The position numbers were made by a program, and so were the translations under genes. Positions 47,122 to 60,100 of a stretch of 64,000 bases of DNA are shown one piece after another. The first letter of the stretch is position 1. Each line of letters opens with the position of its first letter. The notes beneath the pieces were generated by a model. It had not been told where the DNA came from, ran no database searches, and saw nothing but the letters and a program-made list of their open reading frames with translations. This stretch comes from Epiperipatus broadwayi (lineage: Eukaryota; Onychophora; Udeonychophora; Euonychophora; Peripatidae): contig JAQFVV010006294.1 of assembly GCA_028023455.1 (NCBI GenBank), forward strand, positions 4,551,001-4,615,000, in the 5' to 3' direction.

Positions 47122-50100
47122 GATGGCGGTCTCTTATCGGCAGCATATCAGATGTTTAGGTAGTGAGCCAACGTTTGGACGGAGAAGACCGAGCAAACGT
47201 CCATTATGTGCCACTAGCCTCTCATGTTAGCGTACCCAACGAAGTTCGCTAATATTCCTACAATATGTCCGCGTTATTCTCTCCACGATTTCTGCCTTCT
47301 TCTCCCCAGTTTTGCCAGCCAAAAAAAAAAAAAACTAACTAAAAAAAAATCAGTTCTGCTTATCTCGATTCGTTCTCCTATTGTTCTCTGGAATGTTGCT
47401 AATTGCAATATTCCTTTACATTACCTTATCTTATACCAATCTATACTGGAATTTTGTTACAACTTTCACATTTTCCAATTTTACAGTTACCATTATTTTC
47501 TTTTAAAACATTTCGAATATTAACTTATGTATTAGCATTTTTTATTTGATCAATACATTTACAATAACTTTATTTACCAAGAAAGAAAGAGACGTGTTCA
47601 TTATACACCCCTCCCCTTTCTTTTCTAATCTTCAATCTTTATTTAGTATTTCCTAATTTCTTTTTTTTTTTTTTTTTAATTTATTGGTTTTATATTTCTT
47701 TTAACGAAAACCTTCTTTATTATTATTGAGGATCAATAATCTAGATACATGCGAGACTCTATTGTATGTAGATATCGCAATATATATATATATTGAAACA
47801 GTAAGGTCTGATTTGCAGATCTTTGTTTCACCTTTTTTCACTTATTTCCTACTCTCATACCTTAGTTTGAACCCCAATCTATCATAGTGTGTCTGCAATG
47901 TGCTTATATACCAAAAATCCTGCCCAATTTTAAACCACGAGTACAACGCTCATATTATATATATAAGTATAACTCATGCCCAAATAAATAAAATATTATG
48001 GATTATGTATATGTTCACATAATTTAGATTTATTTAAAAAGTAGGTTATATAGGTTGTAATTGTGCACACACTGTGATATGTATTTTAAAACTTATGATA
48101 AAATTATAAATTGTTAGTTAAAATTATTTTGTTTGAATCTATTTACAAAAATATATTACAGTCATAATATATTTTTGATTTAAAATAAAATTCATATTTG
48201 TTTAGTAAATAGATTCAAATATTACAATTTAAAAAGTAAAATAATTTTCTTTTGAATTTAATTATTTAATGTTATAAAAGCTTATCTAAAATATACAGCA
48301 GATGTCCACTTAAGGTTTTCTTTCAATCAGTAAAAGTAATTTTAATTAAATCAAGTTTGTAATTCGAATGTTGACAAGGAAATTAACAATAGAAATTAAT
48401 TAAAATTTTGTTGAATTCCTTTAGACATTCTGATAGATTTAATTACAGCTGATAAGTAAGCAAAGTCCGATATATTTTTGTAACACTCCAGGGCAGTTCT
48501 ATTGTTCAATTCCACTATAAAAAGAAGGGTTTTCTTTTGTTCTCCATTCTAGTGATTTGCTAATGAAATGTTTCTAACCGAAATTATCCTAGTGATATTT
48601 CAGCAAATGTGTCTAGTGAAAATATTCTAGTAAAATATTCTTCAAAATATATTTTCCTGAGATTTTTAGCTACGTGCCTGCGAACTTAAATTTGAAGCCA
48701 AGTTTTCATCTCCAAATTAATTGACCATGTTTACCACACAGTTTGCTAACCTTGACATGTCAGAGTAGAGCCGGCAAGAAGGCTATTTCCCCTTGGGAAT
48801 GGCCAGCTGCTGCTCTAGACCATCGAAAGCTATCACATGAGGAACCCTGAAACTGCAGCTGCCAAAATATGAACAATTCCAGATTTTGCTGCTGAATTGT
48901 ATAAAACCTGCCGACCATCACTCTACCTGCAAATGCTTCTCCAGAGGTAAACCCAAATTAACCCAAGAGCTCTTGTGATTCCTAACTAACATGCTATAGC
49001 TATTTTAAATTGTTTTTCTTTTATTTCACATAACTTCATTATGTATTCTTTTAATGTGTTCTAATATAATGAACAGTTTTGCTCTCTGTCCTTGGGTCAA
49101 CATTTTCTATTTATTAATCTTTCTTTTATTTTATTATGATAATGTGTCAGAATAGTTTCTGACCGAGTGAATTATTCCCTTTTGTTGAAAGTAAGATGCT
49201 GATATTAAGGCATATTTTAAATTTATAAATAATTCCCAATTTTATTATCTCACAAATCACTCGCTCGAGGGATATTCTAATCTTCTTTAATATATATATA
49301 ATCAAATAGTTTAAAATCTACATTTTATTGATTTTAACCTAATATGAGAGTATGTGCGAGGCCAATGATTAAAATGTGCCACAAATGCATGATTGCGTAA
49401 ATAAATCTATACTTTTCAAATCCGCAAGCATGCATTTTCCTAATTTTAAATACTGTATTCTACTTTAATTTCAAAGTTCGTCATTGACGTCGAGAATGTG
49501 CGGACCCTTTTAAATGAATTTCTGGGAATTTGATTGGGCATTTCTCTCAATCCAAGTAAACCCATTTTGTATGTTTTATATACATTAGTCTAGTATTGCT
49601 GGTAAATGAATTGGTTGTTGAGACCGCTTTGTTTCACTTTCCAAGGATTTTAAATGGCCAAGTCCATTCCCTTTTCGCTTCCTGCGGTTCCCAGGCAGAG
49701 TGTGTACTCAAATGTCACACCTGGGAATTAGACACAGTCGTCACCCAGCTGCTAAGTTTCGGCTGTTCATGACAACACTTTCCTACGGGTCAGCGGCGAG
49801 ATGCCCTCCATAGTCATTTCTAATATTCACTATTGTTTTATTTATATATTTATTTTTACAAAGCATACGTGATTTAAATGTATCACAACCTCCATCCTTT
49901 AATAAATTCATTATTAGCAATACCGACCTCCCATCTGCTTTAATTATTATTATAAAATAAATGCCTTGATCACATCCCCACTTTATCGTATAGTAAGCTT
50001 TTGTCCGTGCTATTCTCAAAATCAATAAATATTATATAACCCATAATATCAAATATTTTATTAAACTTTTATAATTACTCAAAGCACCTTGCACATGTTC

Positions 50101-51278
50101 CCATCTCTTTAAGCACATTATCGTAATACTATTAGCCCGAGGGATAGAATATATAATTTTGCTTAAAAACCTTTTGTAATTTTATGGAATGGAATGCTAA
50201 CATTTATTTAATAAGCGTCCCTGTCTCATATAAGCAGACAGTGACGTTATATATATTTTTCTATATAAATAAATCTTTGAAATCATTTAAAACTAATTTT
50301 GATCTTTTATTTTATTGATTCCTATCACTGTCTCGGTCTATATATCTATTTTCTACATTTCTTTTGTATATCCATAGACGTTTATTAGCAACCCAAACTT
50401 ATCTTAGTATAGAGTCTCTTTGTTTCTCTCTGACCACCAGGCACTGGTAAAAGGTTATACTAGTAGTAGCATCAGATGCATTATCACATAGGTGGCGCTG
50501 TGAAATTTGGACTTTAGATTCAAGCTTAGTATATCTAGAAGGAACCCCTCCTAGAGTGTTCAGTTTCATGTGTGGGGTTTGAATTCTGCAGTGTGTTAGC
50601 GAGATAGATGATTCTGACTGTTACAATATATATATATAATAATTGTTACGATCCAAGGCTAGTCATCCTCTTGCCATTATCCTGAAATGCAAATCATCAC
50701 CCAAGCAAAATGCAAATGTCCTGCTCCTAATTACGAATTATTGTTATCCACTGATCCAAATTTCAATTCTGATGATATCATAACCCTCTCGGTTTATGGA
50801 AAATGCCATCTGATACTATGGCATTGATAAGCATACAAAAAAATATTAAGAGTGATACTTGAAATCACATTACCCCAAAAAATGTTACCTATGTATACAA
50901 ATAATACCAGTACATCCACATAATACTGAGATGTGGAGGTTTCACATTAAACCAAAATGCCACCCTGTAATATTGATGTGTATTAACACATACTGAAAAT
51001 GCTCACATGGGCTAACTAAGTCTAGATTTAAGTAAGTCAATGGTACAGTGAGATAATTTCCCTCCTTAAGATAATGGTGATCAAGTACAAATTTTTTAAA
51101 TTGAATATTAACTCTAGCCTCTTACAAACTAACCCACTATTATACTAATAAATCCTAATAAAAATAAAATATAAAATATATTTTTGGAAAGTAAAACTCT
51201 ACACACCATTTTACAATATATGAGTCCAGCCTCACTAATTGTTCACTTTTCGAGCCCTTAAGTTGTTGAAACCAATTG
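47122..51278. other. Intergenic sequence with scattered GC-richer islands, no gene recognised
   Basis: Islands at about 47160-47300, 48730-48970, 49620-49810 and 50440-50720 are GC-richer than the surroundings and may be LTR or exon remnants. They contain phrases such as CCCAGCTGCTAAGTTTCGGC (about 49746-49765) and GGTGGCGCTGTGAAATTTGG (about 50492-50511). None gives a recognisable protein or a paired repeat inside the window. A long T run lies near 47661-47679. Confidence 0.35.
48517..48525 (+). promoter_or_regulatory. TATA-box-like TATAAAAAG
   Basis: A consensus-like TATAAAAAG followed within 30 bases by a C/T-rich stretch (TTTTCTTTTGTTCTCCATTC), at the start of a GC-richer block. It could be an LTR or host promoter; there is no downstream ORF to support it. 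Confidence 0.2.
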
Positions 51279-51653
51279 TAATGGATAATACAATTGCCCC
51301 AATCATTGAACAGCATTTGTAATGGATAGCTTCCTTCCATTGTAATGTGTCTCAGGTCTTGGATTATTTTATTAAAATCCTAAATTGGGAGGCCAATTGT
51401 AATGGAATGTATATGTAAACTTTTATTTAATGATCCTACATATTTGGGCTGCAATTATAATAAACTGCATCCATGCATCAGAAGATAAATATTACACATG
51501 ATGAAATATTATTTAACCATTGGTTAACAATTACATTATTGCTTATCCGACTAGATATGATTAAGATATACCTGGATACCAAAGAGCAATAATAAAAGAG
51601 ATAGGTTAACTTGATTAGTGATTTAATTATTCACCAAAATATAACTTGGAAAC
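51279..51653. repeat. Dispersed repeat, copy 2 (partner at 39386-39818)
   Basis: Collinear with 39386-39818 apart from a ~60-bp gap: where copy 1 has AACAGAAAATAAACTAGCCC to GAATTATGATGCT, copy 2 goes straight from TATATGTA to AACTTTTATTT. The missing piece spans one TTG-CAATGGA core-to-core unit. Copy 2 contains a small extra piece (TGAAATATTATTTAACCATT). It ends at TTGGAAAC, where the LTR at 51654 begins. Confidence 0.85.
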
Positions 51654-52509
51654 TGCTGTGTCAGTGGCACTGTATTACCAGCTGCTGGTTGCTAATATAA
51701 ATACCACAAATAATTGCTAATTAATGAGGCAGCTTGGCAAGTACATTTAAGTAACAAGAATTTATTTAGAGTTATATGAAGATAATCAACCTTGTTTAAT
51801 ATACACATCTATCATGATTATATACACATGCTAGATAAATAACAATAAAGGCCTGAAAGTGTAACAAAATAATAGTAAGATCAATATGACCTGTTTACAG
51901 TTCCTAAGTTTACTTTTGAATGTCCAGAGGTAAACTTCTCCGTAAGGCTAAGTGAAGGAGGAAGCTTGCTGGAGTACCCAAGAAAATGGAACATCTGCCT
52001 TTGAAGAACTTAACATAGTAGTTCTATTCTAGATCTGTTTTTTCTCTCTCATTGTTTTTGGAATAGACTCCCTTGATTGGCCATCCACTGTTTATGTGGT
52101 GGTGATCTTTTTAGTTACACTATTTGATCCCTGATCAGATAATGCAATTATCTTAGAATTGTCTATTTTAAGCAATGGCTTTGTTACCTTAGAATTGTCT
52201 ATTTTAAGCAATGGCTTTGTTTACATTAACTTAATCCTTTGCTTGCATTCATCTAACTTTCTTGATAAGTTAGTTTATAGTTTTTATTAATTAAACTATT
52301 TAATTAGTCTAATGCTTTTATAAAATATTGTGAATGCCATTGGCATCCACACCCATACATTTAGTTTACTGTTATCATTTATAACATTTATTTTGTGTAT
52401 ATATAAATATACACACACAATTCAAAATCTGTTTAGTTTTCAATTATAATTATTATTTGACTAATAATATGTATTTTGTGTATATATAAATATACACACA
52501 TATTTAGCA
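51654..52509 (-). repeat. 3' LTR of a second K02A2.6-like Gypsy element
   Basis: On the minus strand the block starts TGCTAAATATGTGTGTATAT right after a polypurine tract and ends ACACAGCA, giving TG...CA ends. The outer edge is fixed independently: the flanking dispersed repeat matches copy 1 up to 51653 and then departs. Phrases such as ATGACCTGTTTACAGTTCCT and a TTTACTTTTGAATGTCCAGA segment parallel the LTRs at 6271 and 10827, so the two elements are related. Length is about 856 bp, including two copies of a palindromic TATATATAAATATACACACA block. Confidence 0.8.
52152..52223. repeat. 36-bp tandem duplication inside the LTR
   Basis: CTTAGAATTGTCTATTTTAA followed by GCAATGGCTTTGTTAC is repeated immediately (52152-52187 and 52188-52223), differing only at the end. 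Confidence 0.9.
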
Positions 52510-52522
52510 TACCTCCCCCAAG
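52510..52522 (-). promoter_or_regulatory. Polypurine tract of the Gypsy element
   Basis: On the minus strand CTTGGGGGAGGTA directly precedes the LTR start TGCTAAAT. Such a purine run adjoining the 3' LTR primes plus-strand DNA synthesis in LTR retrotransposons. It fixes the LTR boundary at 52509. Confidence 0.75.
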
Positions 52523-52523
52523 T

Positions 52524-53490
52524 TCAGAGATAGTGTTTTAGTTTTTTACTATTCTCTAAACTTAGCATGTAATCACTGAGGTGAGAGGGAATTTTTCTTT
52601 CCCTCTTAGAATGTTGGGGGATGTCTGATTCCGTGTCTGGAGCATCAACTTTTTTGAGAAATGGCTGCAGCATTTGTTGTATGCTTTCGTCTTTACACAA
52701 TTGATTTATGTGTTTGTGTAACACTCTTCTGTCCTCCATTCGCACAGCAACCACTTGCTTACTTAGATGTCACACAATTTCCACTTTTATCCAGAATTTG
52801 TCCTGATTATTTCTAACCCATATTTGATCTTGTGGTGAGAATTTTTAGTTTATGCCTGAAGGTACTTTGGTGTCCTTTGTTGGTATAATTTTGTCAAGCT
52901 TTGTTCATAGTCTATGACATAGATATTTCTTTGCAGATGATTTACCCAACTTAGCAGTAGGCATAGAGTGTTGATAAAGAAGCATGTTGAAGACCACTTC
53001 ATGCAGACTTTTTTTTCTCATTTTGCTGATGGTGGACTTTAAATTTTGCACAATTTTTTTGGCATGTGGTTAATTCCCCATTTGCGCATCGAGTATGCAA
53101 ACTTTTCTGATGTAAAACCTGTGTCATTGTCAAATACTAGGTTTTCTGGGAGACCATGGTATGTGAACATTTCCATCAGTTTGTTGACAGTTTCATCTGC
53201 ACCAACTCTTTTGTATTCTGCCATCCTGAATAGGTATTCACTCAATACTAGAAATAATTGTCCTTGAATGGGACTGCAGTGATCTATATGAATTTTCTGC
53301 CAGGGTTTATCTGCTTCTTGCCAAGACTCGGATTTGGCCGAAGGTTCATTTACACAATAACTGGAAGTTTGTGCAGTTTTTTATGCATTGTTCTATGTAA
53401 CTTAATTTTCAGCCACCAGACATAATTATAAGCTAACACTTTTGCCCTTACAATGCTCGGATGATACTTTTGTTTGCCTGGGATTTTTTG
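52524..53490 (-). pseudogene. Integrase remnant of the second K02A2.6-like element
   Basis: Minus-strand reading from right to left: HHCC-region text near 53390-53470 (KVLAYNYVWWLKIKLHRTMH) and then CTN; the core near 53280-53320 (PWQKIHIDHCSPIQGQLFLV) carrying the first Asp; 53039-53245 with DETVNKLMEMFTYHGLPENL and VFDNDTGFTSEKFA carrying the second Asp; and at 52524-52754 the C-terminal region (VAVRMEDRRVLHKHINQLCK) that ends just before the polypurine tract. The catalytic Glu region around 52960-53040 is broken by a frame change. Upstream RT and gag are absent, so this is a 5'-truncated copy. Confidence 0.85.
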
Positions 53491-55224
<1,734 letters not shown>

Positions 55225-55446
55225 GAGACCGCAGCAAATCTCTGCTGAGGTAAGAAGCAATCCTTAAGTTCTCCGATGTAAGTATTTATTTTTTACTTTT
55301 GTTCCAACTTGTTATTCGCAAAACAAACATAATACAGGAAAAATCGAATTATATAATAGATTAATAGTGTTTTTTGAAAAATATCGGTGTGTTTTAATAT
55401 CTTTTTTTTAAAAATAAAAAAATACTGACTTGAGTCAGAATAAATC
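55225..55446 (+). other. 5' UTR of the intact LINE
   Basis: About 222 bases from the array edge to the ORF1 start. The first bases (GAGACCGCAGCAAATCTCTG) contain a small hairpin (CAGC...GCTG) and then GAG|GTAAGAAG at 55250, a near-ideal 5' splice-site sequence. LINE 5' UTRs usually carry an internal promoter; no canonical motif is recognised here. Confidence 0.6.
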
Positions 55447-57054
55447 ATGGCTACTGCCCAGTCAAGCGTGAGCGAATTAAGCACCAATACGAAATTAACA
55501 ACATCGTTAGTTTCAACATCGCCTATTTCGTATGCAAAAGTACTTAAAAGTAATAGCAATACTACAGCACCAACTCAAATACCGCGCTTCCGTAGAACAA
55601 ACACAAATGATATAAAAAATCTTGATCTAAACACTCGAGAGGAAAATCAACCCCCAGCCGCAATCTGGACAAAAGAAACGCTTGAAAATGTGACGGACCG
55701 TTTCAGTAATACGGTGCCTCGTACGTTATTTGAAACATTTCGCAGGTTTTTTTCACCAACTTCGTTAGTACTCGCAGTAACCGATAATCAATGCTCATTA
55801 TATCGTTTCCCAAAAGCTTTATTATATGAAGCAATCACGCAAAATGCACTATGGGAAACAATCTCTTGTATCGCCGACCATCCAAATTCTCGATATATAA
55901 CCATTGATTTTTATACTCAGCAGCAAAAAGAACGTTTTCAATCCACTATTTTAGCACTTGATAATTACGCACTCGTAATTATAGATGAAAACCGGAAAAA
56001 TATAATTACTGGAGTGCTTAAAAATACTTATCTTAAATACAACGTACAAGATTTTCAAAAAATGATAAACCCGTTTGGAAAAGTAATTGCCCTACAGCCT
56101 ATATATTTAAAAGACACACCTATACCGATATGTAGTAATCGTTTTGAATTTAAAATAAAACTACATAAAAACGTAGACGCCTCAACGATTCCAACACAGA
56201 TTACAGATCAAGAAGCGACACTCTCTCTTCACATAAGAGGTCTAAAGCCACATTGTTTTGGCTGTGGACAGAGAGGACACCTAGCAACTCAGTGCGATAA
56301 CACAAAAAGCAATCACTGTGAACAAACTAAAATCCTCTCCCCAGAACAACCCAGTGATGAAAATAAAATTTATAATAACACTACATCCATTGGCAACCCA
56401 ATAATAGAAACCGGAAAAAAACAGGTTCAAACACCCACAAACAAAAATAATAATGGAGCAGAATTGCCTATCCCAAAGACCAACCAAAAAAATAATAACA
56501 CAAAAACTAACACAGAAATCCAAGATTCAAACGAAAATAATTCTCAAGAAACCACAACACAAAATACAGCAATTACATCACAGGATCAGCATCTCAATAA
56601 AACAAAATGTGTACCAAGTAAAAATCAACAAACAGAAAGTAAACACACACAGTTATATAATGAAAATATAAATCCAGATAATATAAAGATACCAATAATA
56701 AAAAAAACTACAATTATAAACAAAACTGCATCAAACATAATGGATGCAATAGAAGCCCCTCTTCCACCTATTCAAGAGAATACACCAGAGGGAAAAAGAA
56801 AGCCAGGTCGACCACCAAAAAATCATGAATCCAAAAAGGCAAAAAAAACAGACCAAAAGCACAACTCATCAGACATATACAATTTAGAAAATGATGAAAT
56901 AGAAATGGATGTAAGCCAACAACAAATGGACACCTGTTCGGTTTCATCACAAATTGCCTGTATAGAGTCTGAAGCAATATTAAATGAAAGAAAAACTGAT
57001 AATAAACCCAACAATGTCTTAAATATGTATCAGCATCCATCTACTGCAATATAA
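55447..57054 (+). CDS. LINE ORF1 protein: zinc-knuckle nucleic-acid-binding protein, 535 aa
   Basis: ORF1 proteins bind LINE RNA and assemble the retrotransposition particle. The N-terminal 45 residues are Ser/Thr-rich (MATAQSSVSELSTNTKLTTS). Residues about 95-260 form a folded-looking domain, where an RRM-like or RT-associated fold would be expected. At about 269-283 a single CCHC knuckle reads CFGCGQRGHLATQC. After that the chain is polar, Asn/Gln/Lys-rich and probably disordered, with an AT-hook-like KRKPGRPPKNHESKKAKK near 450 that may also act as a nuclear localisation signal. The start is the first ATG after an in-frame stop, about 222 bases from the element edge. It precedes ORF2 by 62 bases in a different frame. 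One knuckle and a basic AT-hook make it unlike the coiled-coil L1 ORF1. Confidence 0.88.
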   Translation: MATAQSSVSELSTNTKLTTSLVSTSPISYAKVLKSNSNTTAPTQIPRFRRTNTNDIKNLDLNTREENQPPAAIWTKETLENVTDRFSNTVPRTLFETFRRFFSPTSLVLAVTDNQCSLYRFPKALLYEAITQNALWETISCIADHPNSRYITIDFYTQQQKERFQSTILALDNYALVIIDENRKNIITGVLKNTYLKYNVQDFQKMINPFGKVIALQPIYLKDTPIPICSNRFEFKIKLHKNVDASTIPTQITDQEATLSLHIRGLKPHCFGCGQRGHLATQCDNTKSNHCEQTKILSPEQPSDENKIYNNTTSIGNPIIETGKKQVQTPTNKNNNGAELPIPKTNQKNNNTKTNTEIQDSNENNSQETTTQNTAITSQDQHLNKTKCVPSKNQQTESKHTQLYNENINPDNIKIPIIKKTTIINKTASNIMDAIEAPLPPIQENTPEGKRKPGRPPKNHESKKAKKTDQKHNSSDIYNLENDEIEMDVSQQQMDTCSVSSQIACIESEAILNERKTDNKPNNVLNMYQHPSTAI

Positions 57055-57116
57055 ACAAACATTTAGTATTAAAAATAAAATAAAAATCAATACCCTGTTA
57101 AAAAATTATTTAAAAC

Positions 57117-60100
57117 ATGAAGATAAAAATTGGATCTCTCAACATTAGAGGCTTAAATGCCACCAAAAAACTTTTTGATCTCAAAAAATGGTTACATACA
57201 ACACAACCACACATACTGGGGCTTTTGGAAACAAAAATATACAGCAGCTCTCAAATTGATCCATCAAAATATTTAGTCAGCCAAGGTTTTTGTGCCTGCT
57301 CAAGGCAATCATCATCACCATCAGGTGGCACAGGCATAATTATTTCCCACAACTGCCCTTTCGATTCTTTTAAAATTATATATATTGACTCTAATCTTAT
57401 CATATTAACACTCCATCATAAAAATATCACACTTAACCTAGTATTTGTATATATACCACCAGGCCCTGTCATCATCTCCAGAATAATAGCAACAATAAAT
57501 TCAATGCTTACAGCAACACCAAATCCCATAATACTCCTGGGAGATTTCAACATGACCTACCAAACTTTTGTCACCAAATGGATCCATCAAATAACAATCC
57601 CACTTATGAGTGCTGAGGGTTTTCTCCCATCAAACTCAATATCTTTTAATAACAATAGATATAAGTCACTTATTGATTTGTGTTTCTACTCACCAATGTT
57701 ACATCATTATTTTAATCTTGAACTCTGTCCATCTATAATCTCAGATCATGCTGCTCAGTTCATCACCCTCGACCTAACAAAAATACAAAATACAACAATA
57801 GCCCTCCAAAAGACTATGCGAATACTTCTTCCAGCACAAACAACTGAATTCTTATATTCAGAAACATATATAATGCTCCAAAAACTTCAAAACATGTCAC
57901 TCGATCCAGTACAAAAGTATATAGCATTCACCAATATACTTTCTTTCAACATCAATCATATTACCTGCAACTCAACACCCCCCACCAGATTATTAGCATT
58001 GGCAGATGAACTACATAAAAGAATAACCATTTCCAGACCAACTACAGATAATCAAACACAAATTAAAAAACTTACAGAAATGTACAACAATACATGCAAT
58101 ACACTAAAGCAATATGTAGCAATAAAAAAGAAAAAAATATGCCTTACACAACAACATACTTGGACCAGAGCATACATACGGTGGGCATTGGGATACCCAT
58201 CCACAGTCAGAGTGCCTATGGCACTTGAAATAGATGGCTCTATAACAGCTGGACATAACATGATAAACCCAATATATCAACACTTTAAAAAAAAACTGCA
58301 AAAACAGAGAGTGTACATACCAAATGAAGACATATTTGGAGACCCTGAAACAGACACACCAATAACAACAACTGACATTGCATTTCAACTTGCAACAATA
58401 ACAAACACATGTCACCCAGGACCACAAGGAATCCCCAAATTTGTGTTCAAACATCTTAGTCACTTCACATCAAAATACCTGTGCGATCTAGCCAATTACA
58501 TATCCCAAAAAATTTACAACATACAAAGTCTATACCCAATTGCAATGGTTCCATTTAACAAAAAACCAACAGCAATATCATCTTTATCTAATCTACGACC
58601 AATTTCAATGGGACCTTTAGGAATAAAAATTCTTGAAAGAGTGATAAAGGAAAAAATAGAACAACACATACTCCCTGTGTTATCATCAGCACAATATGCC
58701 AAAAAAGGATCATCCATTGGCCAGGGTGCCTTAATGTACAAAACAATTATCGAAGTAGTAAAAAAAAGAAAGAAATATGCACCAATTATAGTTCAACTAG
58801 ACATTGAGGCAGCTTTTGACTCAGTGCCTATAGCCAAATTATTAGACGTGCTGAAAAAAACAACAACACCTCCATCCCTACTATATATAATAGCCAATCT
58901 GCTACTCAGCCATGAAATTCACATCACATTGAATGGAAAAAAATCACCAGCCTTCAGACCGAGTCAATCCATCCCACAAGGATCCCCCCTAAGTGCCTTG
59001 CTCTTTACAATATATATAAATCCTCTATTAATAGAGATACAGAAAAAAATAAAAGGCATTCAAATTCCAAACACTGCTTTAAATATATCATGCATAGCCT
59101 ATATGGACGATGTAACTGTTTTCCTCCCCTCTAAAAAGAACCTCCCTATATTACAAGAGATAATCAAGAATTATACCTCAAATTTTAATTTAAAAATTAA
59201 CACAAATAAAACTGCTGCATGGTCAATATACACAGGCAAGCACTGTACAGAGATGTTTAATGGTAAACCATCTGCTTTCCTTGGTTTCCCATTCTACCTT
59301 GGAACCAATGGAATGAGGCAAAAAATTCAAAATAAATTAAAAAAAGATGCTGAAAAAATCACAGCCTCACTTGAAAAGTCATACCTGTCAATATATGCAA
59401 AGGTAGCACTATTTAATCAACTTATAATTACAAAAATTACATACTATACACCTATAATCAAATTTGCAAAAACATTCATATCTAAAATCTCATCAATCTG
59501 TAACAAACTAATATGGAAGAGAAAGACAGTGGCAATATCTTTAAAAAATCTGAGCAGACCACCACATAGCAATGGACTTGGACTCCATACAATCAATGTT
59601 TTTTACATGCAGAAATCAGTAAATCTAATAACAGCAACCATAAAAAGATTTCCAGACCTGGAGTGTGTAATCAGTATAATACCCACAGACAGACCACCCC
59701 CTTCATATGGATATCTATCCACACTGATTGAAGAACTCAAGCCAATATACAACAAAATATCACTCAATAATGACAACAAGTATACATACTGGGACATTTA
59801 TAATATACTATATCCAAACCAGACACCTAATCTACAACCATCAGTTCTTGGAATAGACAACAGGCAACTACTGCAACAATTCAGAAAATGGTCATTAGAA
59901 CCAAAATTATTTGATTTTCTACTTAAGCTTAATCTCAATGCTCTACCCACAACCCATTTCCTTAGATTTCGTAGATTCTATACAAATATAGACCCCATGT
60001 GCGGGCTATGTCATAGAGAAGAAGAGACACAAGATCATTTTCTTCATTCCTGCAGTGCCCTAGAAACAATACGTCGCACAATGTTTACCACATACAGAAA

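Noticed and set aside
56281-59797. Several minus-strand frames of 60-120 codons across the intact LINE
   Set aside because: They overlap ORF1/ORF2, which have full domain support on the plus strand; Cys/Phe-rich antisense frames are typical shadows of A-rich coding sequence.
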